From: Nocardia mexicana NBRC 108244
GTDB lineage: Bacteria > Actinomycetota > Actinomycetes > Mycobacteriales > Mycobacteriaceae
Assembly: GCF_001613165.1 (NCBI RefSeq)
Contig: NZ_BDBV01000021.1
Span: 162,581-226,580 of the forward strand
Direction: 5' to 3'
DNA length: 64,000 bases
Part shown: positions 57,613-64,000 of the stretch, in pieces
How the letters are laid out: each line of letters begins with the position of its first letter
How positions within the stretch are numbered: position 1 is the first letter of the stretch
Translations under genes and position numbers: made by a program
Notes under the pieces: generated by a model
The model's database searches: none
Seen by the model: the letters and a program-made list of their open reading frames with translations, nothing else
Told to the model about the DNA's origin: nothing

Positions 57613-58368
57613 ATGGCCGATTTCCAGGGCGGGTACCTGCCGCCGTCTCCACGGCCGACCGGCGGCAGGACGGGCCTGATCGTCGCCGGTGTGCTCGGGT
57701 CGGTGGTGGTGCTGGGCCTGGGGGTGGTGATCGGTGTCCTCGTCAGCAACGGAGACGGTGAATCCGCCACTGCCCCGGCCACATTCGGTACCTCGCCCGC
57801 CGCCGCGACCACGACGACCTCCCGCCCGGCACCGGCGCCGGGCAACTATTCGACGAGCGGGATCGCGAACGCGTGCGACCTTGTCGATCCGACTCCGCTG
57901 CACAGATGGTCGTCCACGCCGAGGGAGGCTCCCGTGCATCGGGAGTCCCCGCCGAACACCTCCGACGGCGGGAACCTGTACTGCGCCATCCGCTTCAACA
58001 GCCCGTCGACCGTCGCCGGCGACACCACCGTCGACGAAGCCGGCATCGGCCTCCAAGCCGAGATCACCGGCGCCGCCGGAACCCACGCCTACGACCGCTG
58101 GCGGCAGACCGACACGGCCACCACCAGAGCGGGGCGGGCCTCGGGCGAGGTCACAGGAATAGGAAGCCAGGCGTACTGGCACACATCGACCACGGACACC
58201 GGCAACGCCATGACCTACATCGTGGGCGCGCAGGACAGCAACGCCTCGGTACGAGTGGAGGTCGCCGTCCTGCGCGCCGCGGGCGAACCCCCGCTGAACC
58301 GCGACGAACTCGGCACAATCGCTGAAAACCAAGCCCGCAGAGCCCTGGACGGCCTACGAAGGCCGTAG
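57613..58368 (+). CDS. Membrane-anchored DUF3558-like protein, copy 2
   Basis: 251 residues from the ATG at 57613. Same plan as copy 1: transmembrane helix IVAGVLGSVVVLGLGVVIGVLV near 22-43, a Thr/Ala/Pro linker, then NACDLVDPTPLHRW and LYCAI. The two are clearly paralogous (same ordered motifs) but have diverged in the linker. They probably arose by tandem duplication. Linkers rich in Thr could be glycosylated. Confidence 0.65.
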   Translation: MADFQGGYLPPSPRPTGGRTGLIVAGVLGSVVVLGLGVVIGVLVSNGDGESATAPATFGTSPAAATTTTSRPAPAPGNYSTSGIANACDLVDPTPLHRWSSTPREAPVHRESPPNTSDGGNLYCAIRFNSPSTVAGDTTVDEAGIGLQAEITGAAGTHAYDRWRQTDTATTRAGRASGEVTGIGSQAYWHTSTTDTGNAMTYIVGAQDSNASVRVEVAVLRAAGEPPLNRDELGTIAENQARRALDGLRRP

Positions 58369-58420
58369 CGCCTCCGCCGTATCGCGGTCATGATCCTGGG
58401 TCCGTGGTGTACGAGGTCGA

Positions 58421-60220
58421 TCAACCGGATGTTGTCGAGTCGAAGACCCGCATGCCGGCCGAGTTGGGTGCCGTGCCTCTTGCGGTGTAGTGGATCGCTG
58501 CGCGCAGGTACTCGGTGGTGGGGATGTCGAGGAGTAGGGTGCGGCGGCCGCCGTAGAGCAGGCATGCGCCCTCGGACAGCAGCAGCATCCAGGTGAGGTT
58601 GCGGCTCACGCGAGTTCGTTCCTCCAGGGCCGCAACGGGTTCGGGTGGCACGGCAGGTGCCTCGGTGCGCGCGGGTGCTCCCGTGGTGGGCGGCGGATCG
58701 GCGAGCGGCCGCGGGGCGGCGGGTTCTTGCGGTGGCCGACTCACGGGTGGTGGCGGGGCCTGCGGCGGGGCCGGTGCGACGACGCGGAGGTCCGGAGGCA
58801 CAGGAAGTTTCGCCACCGGCGCCTGGCGGATGCGGGCGAGTGCGATGAACCAGTCGGCGATGAACCCGGTCGGCGTCCGGCCCGCGGTGATCGCCGCGGC
58901 GGCGTAGGCACCGTGCTGCACCACGGTGTCGCGATATTTGACCCAGGTCTCGGGGGACGCGAGTTCCGTGTTGTCCGTGATCAAGCGGGAGAGGGCGTCG
59001 AAGGCCTGGCCGACGAGCTGGCGGACCTTCGGGGCGGGCGTGCGGGTCGGCACGGTCGTGAACACCTTGCGCGCCAGGAGCGCGAGTGCGCCGAGCGGAT
59101 CACGGTCCGCCATGGCCATGATGTCGCCGACGTCCCGGTATCCGAGCACGGTGCCGAGAATGCTGGTGAGGGCGTTGACCGCGATCGTGGCGACGATGAT
59201 CAGCGAGGGCTGCCCGGTGTACGGGTCCAGCAGCGCGCGCGGGTCGGATGCCTCGGCCAGCCGCTCGCTGAGCGTCTTGCCCTGATTCCATGCCAGGGTG
59301 CCGGGGGAGAGGCCCTGAATGTCGTGCTGCACAACGTCGGTCGCCGCCTCGCGGACGGTCCGGCCGAGCGCGTCGGCGATCGAGGACAGCGCGGCCATCG
59401 GATCGTCGGGTGGCAGCAGGGCCTGACCGGCGATATTGACGAGCATGTGCAGGACCGGCGACGCGGTGGGGGCATCGCAGGTGAGGTCGCCGGGAATACA
59501 GAACGACGCCACCCGCCCGGTGAGCGCGCCGAAATCGGAGGCGAGGTCGCGCACGGGACCGATGCCGCCCCCCGTGGTCTGTGGCTGCTCTCCGATCAGA
59601 TGGGCGAGACCGTCCGCGATCGTTCCCGGCGGCGGCTCCGGCGAGATCTGGTCCGGAACACCGGGAAACAACGGGGCGTCGGGCAGCCGGGTGGGATCAC
59701 CCATCAGCGCGACCGCCGCGACCCGATCGGCGGGGATCGGCGACCGTCCCGCACCGATCTCCTGGGCGAAGATCGAAACAATATGTGCGCCTTGGGAATA
59801 CCCGGCAAGGGCGAGGCGGGTGCGCGGGCAGCGGTCGGCGACGGACTCCGCCATGGACCGCAGCCGCTCCAGCCCGCCGAGGACCGATTCCATGTAGCTG
59901 ACGTTTCCGCCGGGTACGGCGCCGCCGAACCCGGCGTCATAGGGCACGTAGGCGCGTTCGGTGCGGTAGGGCTCGGCGGCGAGCATCGGGGCGAAGATGT
60001 TCGAGAGCATGCCGGTGTCGTCGGTCGGTGCCGCGTCGGGTGAGGACTGCCCGGTGCCCTGGACGCCGAGGGCGTACAGGGCCGGGCAGTCGGAGTCCGC
60101 CGTTGCGGGTGCGGCGGAGGACACGGCGCTCTGCCAGCCGAGCGCCATCGCGGTTCCCAGCGCGGCGGTGGCCACGCCGATCATGCGAACGGTTCTCCGG
60201 GAGAACGGAATTCGGGCCAT
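58421..60220 (-). CDS. Secreted cutinase-family protein with long C-terminal extension
   Basis: 599 residues from the ATG at 60220. A signal peptide ends near SSAAPA. The cutinase-like domain has GYSQGAHIV as nucleophile motif near residue 140, and Cys near CPALYALG and FCIPGDLTCDAP. Typical cutinases are about 200-300 residues; here a Pro-rich linker (about 480-540) and a C-terminal segment (SRNLTWMLLLSEGACLLYGG) follow. It may hydrolyse esters of envelope lipids. The GTG nine bases upstream has no clear site. Confidence 0.75.
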   Translation of the reverse strand: MARIPFSRRTVRMIGVATAALGTAMALGWQSAVSSAAPATADSDCPALYALGVQGTGQSSPDAAPTDDTGMLSNIFAPMLAAEPYRTERAYVPYDAGFGGAVPGGNVSYMESVLGGLERLRSMAESVADRCPRTRLALAGYSQGAHIVSIFAQEIGAGRSPIPADRVAAVALMGDPTRLPDAPLFPGVPDQISPEPPPGTIADGLAHLIGEQPQTTGGGIGPVRDLASDFGALTGRVASFCIPGDLTCDAPTASPVLHMLVNIAGQALLPPDDPMAALSSIADALGRTVREAATDVVQHDIQGLSPGTLAWNQGKTLSERLAEASDPRALLDPYTGQPSLIIVATIAVNALTSILGTVLGYRDVGDIMAMADRDPLGALALLARKVFTTVPTRTPAPKVRQLVGQAFDALSRLITDNTELASPETWVKYRDTVVQHGAYAAAAITAGRTPTGFIADWFIALARIRQAPVAKLPVPPDLRVVAPAPPQAPPPPVSRPPQEPAAPRPLADPPPTTGAPARTEAPAVPPEPVAALEERTRVSRNLTWMLLLSEGACLLYGGRRTLLLDIPTTEYLRAAIHYTARGTAPNSAGMRVFDSTTSG

Positions 60221-60274
60221 CTTCCCCACCTTCGACTGGTTACGGGCCGATTCGCTGTGCTGACGAGCGGTGAC

Positions 60275-61273
60275 CTACAGGTCCGCTAGTAGCGCGGCGG
60301 TGCCGTGGCAGGCCTCCTCGATGGAGGGCCGGATCTGCTCGGGTGGGAGCTCGAAGCCGTACTTTCCGGTATCGCGCAATTCGACCGTGAGGGCGAGGAT
60401 TCCGTGGACGCCGTACAGCCAGCTCGTCATGTCGCCCTCCGCCCGGTAGAGGACCTCTCTCGTCGTGCCGGTTTCCCAGTGGGTGCCATAGGGTTCGGAC
60501 ATCGCGTCTCCGACGCGGTCGGCGGCCTCGGCCAACCGGCGTCGACTCGGCGCGGACGGTGGCTGCGGACCGTCGGAGTAGGTGACGGTTTGGTGGTGGG
60601 AGTGAAAGTCTATGGCCGCGGCGTACTTTCGCGGTTCGACGAACTCACGGACCGCGCGGGTCTCGGGTTCGGAGAACGCCGCGGGACCGGCGTAGTTCTC
60701 GTCGCACTGGTCGTCGCTGGCTCCGGCCCCGTCCCAGCGGTAGTCGTAGTTGCGGTTCAGATCGACGCCGCTGCACCAGGGGAGCGGGCCGCGGGCGTCG
60801 GCACGGTTCTTGCGCCACATCCGGTCGTCGGTGCGGGTGTATTCGTAGCCGTCCGGATTGACGATCGGGACGATGTCGATCGGATGCTTGTCGATCAGCC
60901 TGCGGAGCGCGGGGTCGCTGGAATATCCGTCGATGAACCGGTCCGCCACCCCCATGCAGACCGCGATCGAAATCCATTCCCTGCCATGCTGACCGCAGGT
61001 GATCAGCAGCCGGGCCGCGGGGCCGGAAGCGTCACCGATCGTCAGTGCCGGAAGCGGGCGGCCCTGCACGCTGTGGCCGATGGAACGGAGATGGACCAGG
61101 CCGGGATCGCGGGCGACGTAGGACACCAGCCGTGCCGCGGTGTCGGAGTAGGAATGGTAGGCGCTGTCGTAGGCGTCGGCCGATGCCGTGCTCTCTCCGG
61201 GGATCAAACTCATTGCCGCGCAGGGCAGGACGCAGGCCATGCAACGGATGAAACGTCTGAACGACATGGTCAT
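60275..61273 (-). CDS. Secreted M14 zinc carboxypeptidase
   Basis: 332 residues. A signal peptide (FRRFIRCMACVLPCAAMSLIPG...TASA) leads to the M14 domain: zinc ligands in CGQHGREW (His and Glu) and DFHSHHQ, the Asn-Arg pair in DLNRNYDYRW and the catalytic Glu in TVELRDTG. It should remove C-terminal residues from peptides or peptidoglycan stems outside the cell. It sits next to the cutinase gene in the same direction. ATG at 61273. Confidence 0.85.
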   Translation of the reverse strand: MTMSFRRFIRCMACVLPCAAMSLIPGESTASADAYDSAYHSYSDTAARLVSYVARDPGLVHLRSIGHSVQGRPLPALTIGDASGPAARLLITCGQHGREWISIAVCMGVADRFIDGYSSDPALRRLIDKHPIDIVPIVNPDGYEYTRTDDRMWRKNRADARGPLPWCSGVDLNRNYDYRWDGAGASDDQCDENYAGPAAFSEPETRAVREFVEPRKYAAAIDFHSHHQTVTYSDGPQPPSAPSRRRLAEAADRVGDAMSEPYGTHWETGTTREVLYRAEGDMTSWLYGVHGILALTVELRDTGKYGFELPPEQIRPSIEEACHGTAALLADL

Positions 61274-61389
61274 CGACTCCACTTTTCGGACCGTTTCGGA
61301 ACGGGGTGGCGAGAAACGGCGGCGGGCACGGTGTCCGACAAACGACTGCCGTGCCCGCCGCCGCGGTGATTCAGCGTGCGGCGATCAGG

Positions 61390-62271
61390 TCAGCCGCAGG
61401 AGAAGAACATCTTGTGGCCGGTGGAGCTGATGAAGCCGCAGACGTCCTTCGACGACTGGTCGGCATTGGCAGCGCCGTCGTACTGGACGTCGTCGCCGTT
61501 GGCGTTGTCGCTGTAGACCTCGTCCCCGTTGACGTCGTCGCTGTAGGCGCTGTCGCTGTAGGCGCTGTCGCCGTTGGCGTCGTCGCTGTAGGCGCTGTCT
61601 CCGTTGACGTCGTCGCTCTGCTGGACGTCGTTGTTGTAGGACGCGTCGCCGTTCTCGCTGTCCTCGTCGCTCTCCTCGTCCTGAATGTTGTTGTAGGAGG
61701 CGTCGTCGCCGTGATGGACATCGTTGTAGGACGCGTCGTCGCCGTTCTGGATGTCGTTGGGCAAGATACGGTGGTGCCGATCAGTGCGGCCCTTGACGTC
61801 GTCGTTGCGGTAGACGTCGTTGGCAGAGTCGCCCCCGCCGCCCTCTTCTTCTTCGCCGCCGTCTTCTTCCTGGGTGTACTTACCGCGCTTGCTGTCGCCC
61901 CCCTGTCCGCCGGAGCTTCCGGAGCTACCCGAGTTCCCCGAATTCCCCGAGTTCTCGTCGCGCACATAGCCGTCGAGGCCTGCGCCCTGGTGACCGGCGA
62001 TCGCGTCGGCGACCTCGCCGACCAGCTCCGCGCCGAGCTTCACCGACTCGGCGATAGCCGTGTCGGCCCCCGAGACGGCGCTGTCGTCATTGATGACCTG
62101 GGCGAGGAACCGGCCCTGGTGAACCTGGCCCTGCTGCTTCGCCGCCGAAACCTGCTGCACGGCAGCGGTATCGACGGGTGCGGCCGCATTCGCGGGTGAC
62201 GCCACCGCGAGCGAGGCCGACAGCGCCGCGATACCGGCGCCGACGGCGAGTACGGATCGTGAAAAGTGCAC
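61390..62271 (-). CDS. Secreted Asp/Asn-rich repetitive protein
   Basis: 293 residues. A signal peptide ends at ANA near 30. After about 110 ordinary residues the chain turns to Gly/Ser and acidic tracts, then from about 180 to 265 repeats of DDVNGDSAYSD and DDASYN type. The end has two Cys (VCGFI, FSCG). Such acidic repeats may bind calcium, but no exact RTX or EF-hand motif is seen. GTG start at 62271 next to GGAGG. It is 33 bp downstream of a tiny peptide gene in the same direction. No family recognised. Confidence 0.7.
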   Translation of the reverse strand: MHFSRSVLAVGAGIAALSASLAVASPANAAAPVDTAAVQQVSAAKQQGQVHQGRFLAQVINDDSAVSGADTAIAESVKLGAELVGEVADAIAGHQGAGLDGYVRDENSGNSGNSGSSGSSGGQGGDSKRGKYTQEEDGGEEEEGGGGDSANDVYRNDDVKGRTDRHHRILPNDIQNGDDASYNDVHHGDDASYNNIQDEESDEDSENGDASYNNDVQQSDDVNGDSAYSDDANGDSAYSDSAYSDDVNGDEVYSDNANGDDVQYDGAANADQSSKDVCGFISSTGHKMFFSCG

Positions 62272-62276
62272 TTTTC
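62261..62276. promoter_or_regulatory. Perfect palindrome over the start codon of the Asp-rich protein
   Basis: GAAAAGTGCACTTTTC is an exact 16-nt palindrome containing the GTG start, beside the GGAGG site. In RNA it could hide the start; in DNA it could bind a dimeric regulator. Confidence 0.45.
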
Positions 62277-62304
62277 CTCCAGATCTCTGGTAGTCGAACC
62301 GGAC

Positions 62305-62409
62305 TCAGAGCAGCGAGCCGATGACGTCGGCCAGTGCGCCGACCAAACCGACGACTCCGCCGCTCAGCAGGGTGGAGACTCCGTCGATGACAGTGGAGAG
62401 CAGACCCAT
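62305..62409 (-). CDS. 34-residue PorA-like acidic amphipathic peptide
   Basis: An ATG behind AAAGGTAAATCGA opens a 34-codon frame with no signal sequence. The peptide alternates Leu/Val/Ile with Gly, Ser and two Asp (begins MGLLSTVIDGV, ends ALADVIGSLL). The end closely resembles the end of C. glutamicum PorA as I recall it (AVADLIGLLG). PorA-type pore peptides are short, acidic, lack signal peptides and are O-mycoloylated. It precedes the Asp-rich gene by 33 bp. The role is inferred. Confidence 0.55.
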   Translation of the reverse strand: MGLLSTVIDGVSTLLSGGVVGLVGALADVIGSLL

Positions 62410-62804
62410 TTCGATTTACCTTTCGTTCGTTTGGTTTGTGCGGTCGTTCAACCATTTCCCGTACGCCTGTGCTTCATATTTCGGAAATGCCGGGCGGCAC
62501 AGGCGACTTCATCAGGAGGTCGACGGCGGGATTCCGTCGACAATGGACGCCGCGTACGGCAGCACGCTCTACATGGAGCGTCACTTCGACTTCGAAGCAG
62601 AACGGCTTTCCGGATTGGTCTCGAATATTATTTGTTTCGAGGCACGTTCGAATCGACGGCCGCACAGTACTTGCAGCGGGTGCAATTTGGTTTGCGACCG
62701 TGTGATTTGCCTTGTGTCACAGGATCTTGCTACCGTCGCCGCGATCATTTCACGCTCGTCTGAAAGATTCGAATCCGCCCGCGGAACATAACTGGGAGCA
62801 GCGA
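62410..62804. promoter_or_regulatory. Divergent region between the two tiny-peptide genes
   Basis: 395 bp with lower GC content. It must carry promoters for both peptide genes. No ORF with support; no clear -10/-35 pair can be given with confidence. Confidence 0.35.
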
Positions 62805-62894
62805 ATGTTGAGTGGTCTCTTCGATGTAGTCCACGGCACATTGGCCGTGGTGGAAAACCTTCTCCAAGTCATCACCCTGGGGCTTCTGGGCTGA
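62805..62894 (+). CDS. 29-residue acidic amphipathic peptide (PorA-like)
   Basis: ATG at 62805 behind GGGAGCAGCGA, 29 codons, no signal sequence. Begins MLSGLFDVVHG and ends VITLGLLG, again hydrophobic with Gly and one Asp plus one Glu. Same size class and character as the divergent peptide gene, so the two may form a pair, as PorA and PorH do in corynebacteria. No sequence-level proof. Confidence 0.5.
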   Translation: MLSGLFDVVHGTLAVVENLLQVITLGLLG

Positions 62895-62908
62895 CAGGCC
62901 GAGAGCGG

Positions 62909-63763
62909 TCAGGTGCGGGCGCGCACTTCCAGGGTTTGCAGTGCACGGCCCAGTGCGCCCCGTTCGTCGTGCAGGACGGTGGAGCAGAGACCGATTCCGT
63001 CGGGGCCGAGGGATGTTTGCGCGTCCAGGCCGATCCATTCGCCTTCCGGGAGGCGGAAAAGGTCGACGGTGAGGTCGGTATTGAGGAAGGACCATTCCGC
63101 CGGATCGAGTTGCGCCCCCACGCCGTTGGCGATATCCGCGACGGACAGCGTGCGTACCAGCGGGCTCATCGGCTCGTCGTCGACCACCACGGTGCGCGGA
63201 CGCACCCACACCCGCCGCCCGGCGCCGCCGATGACTCGGAGGTCGATCGTCTTGGCGTATCCGACATCCCAGCCCGCCGGTATCTCCGAGTCCGCGCCTG
63301 CCTCGGGCACTGGCGGTAGCGGGGGCTCGGCGGACTGGGCGACCGCGGCCGTGTCCGAGGTCGTGATGCGCCAGGCGCGGGCGCTGGCGACCGTGCGGCG
63401 AGTGCCGTCGGCCTGCCGGGCCACCAGTTCGGCGGCGACGAGTTCGATGCGCCTGCCGGGACGTTCGATCCAGGCCCGGACGTCGATCTCGGCCACCGGA
63501 ATCGGGCCCAGGATCTCCGTCGTCAGCCGCGCCACCCGGGCGCCGTCGCGCGGATCGCATCGTTCGATCGCGCGGGCCAGCAGCGCCGACGGTGGCGCGC
63601 CGTGCTGCATGGTGGGCGCCCATACGCTCACCGCCGATTCGGTCGCCGAATAGCGTTCGAAGCCGTCGTCGGTCGATTCGACCGATCGGAAATAGGGCTG
63701 GATCGCCGGGCGACCGCCCGGCTGCGCCTGATCGGTTCGGTCTATCTCCCGTGCTCGGCTCAC
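62909..63763 (-). CDS. Acyl-CoA thioesterase family protein (hot-dog fold)
   Basis: 284 residues with two hot-dog-like halves. APTMQHGAPPSALLARAIE near 48-66 resembles the TesB-type start, and SFLNTDLTVDLFRLPEGEWIGLDAQT is the usual second-half core. It should cleave acyl-CoA or act on a related thioester; substrate unknown. GTG start at 63763. It stands convergent with the second tiny-peptide gene. Confidence 0.75.
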   Translation of the reverse strand: MSRAREIDRTDQAQPGGRPAIQPYFRSVESTDDGFERYSATESAVSVWAPTMQHGAPPSALLARAIERCDPRDGARVARLTTEILGPIPVAEIDVRAWIERPGRRIELVAAELVARQADGTRRTVASARAWRITTSDTAAVAQSAEPPLPPVPEAGADSEIPAGWDVGYAKTIDLRVIGGAGRRVWVRPRTVVVDDEPMSPLVRTLSVADIANGVGAQLDPAEWSFLNTDLTVDLFRLPEGEWIGLDAQTSLGPDGIGLCSTVLHDERGALGRALQTLEVRART

Positions 63764-63827
63764 GGGGCCAACCTACCCGTCCGTTACCGCTCGAGCGTCG
63801 AATCGCCGGGCCGGCAGTGGGCCTCGA

Positions 63828-64000
63828 TCAGTCGGTTGCGGTGTGCCGCAGCAGAATTACGAGGTAGGGGGCGCCGAGCAGGGCGGTGACGATGCCCGCG
63901 GGAATTTCGACCGGGGCGAGCAGCGCGCGGCCGACGGCGTCGGCGGCGACGACGAGGGTGGCGCCCAGCAGCGCGGCGATCGGGACGAGCCGGGCCGTGC
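63828..64000 (-). CDS. FecCD-type iron-siderophore ABC permease (C-terminal end only)
   Basis: Only the last 57 residues are inside the window. ARLVPIAALLGATLVVAADA, then VEIPAGIVTALLGAPYLVILL, is the typical end of FecCD permeases for iron-siderophore or cobalamin uptake. The start and partner genes lie to the right. Confidence 0.85.
   Translation of the reverse strand, partial: TARLVPIAALLGATLVVAADAVGRALLAPVEIPAGIVTALLGAPYLVILLRHTATD

Overview
The window is high-GC DNA from a mycolic-acid-containing actinomycete, most likely a Nocardia or close relative. Evidence: a block with the same gene order as the Mycobacterium tuberculosis aceE-mabR-fabD-acpM-kasA-accD6 region, flanked by DUF3052 and ahpE genes as in M. 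tuberculosis; AcpM with a long C-terminal extension; a cutinase-family protein; frequent GTG/TTG starts.

Layout. 1-5.4 kb: a nocardiolactone/olefin-type locus (divergent OleA-like thiolase, oleC, small membrane protein, oleD), followed by an alpha/beta hydrolase with a cysteine in the nucleophile position. 5.6-18.7 kb: housekeeping and lone genes (NAD(P)-binding protein, TerD-HNH fusion, fused PabA-PabB, phosphotransferase, DinB-like protein, two serine beta-lactamase-fold hydrolases, DUF3145, a probable DUF5593 protein, DctA), with several dispersed or tandem repeats. 18.9-29.8 kb: accD6, one KAS gene, acpM, fabD and the mabR regulator, then aceE; divergent from these are a lipoprotein, DUF3052 and ahpE, ending at a tRNA-Val. 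29.9-41.1 kb: an accessory stretch beyond the tRNA with less biased base and codon use (GNAT, secreted Cys protein, NUDIX, frameshifted MATE). It contains the most striking locus: a Pycsar-TM-like protein, a Crp/Fnr cyclic-nucleotide receptor, a class III nucleotidyl-cyclase-like protein, a STAND-like NTPase and an SPFH-like coiled-coil protein. The last three overlap by 4 bp. 41.2-45.4 kb: a probable macrolide-resistance cassette (TetR, ABC-F, erythromycin esterase) and a universal stress protein. 45.7-53.3 kb: a giant NACHT/STAND protein with Sel1 repeats, its small overlapping partner, and a divergent Ser/Thr kinase. 53.3-64 kb: VOC protein, FAD/Fe-S oxidoreductase, two paralogous membrane-anchored DUF3558-like proteins, then an envelope-linked group (cutinase, M14 carboxypeptidase, Asp-rich secreted protein, two tiny acidic amphipathic peptides resembling corynebacterial PorA, a thioesterase) and the end of a FecCD permease.

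The best candidates for undescribed biology are (i) the Crp-cyclase-STAND-SPFH operon next to a Pycsar-TM effector, where the cyclase-like protein and the NTPase carry related short glycine-rich GRD motifs suggestive of amyloid-type or homotypic signalling; (ii) the NACHT-Sel1/partner pair; and (iii) the two PorA-like small peptides. All family assignments were made by reading motifs; no database search was run.
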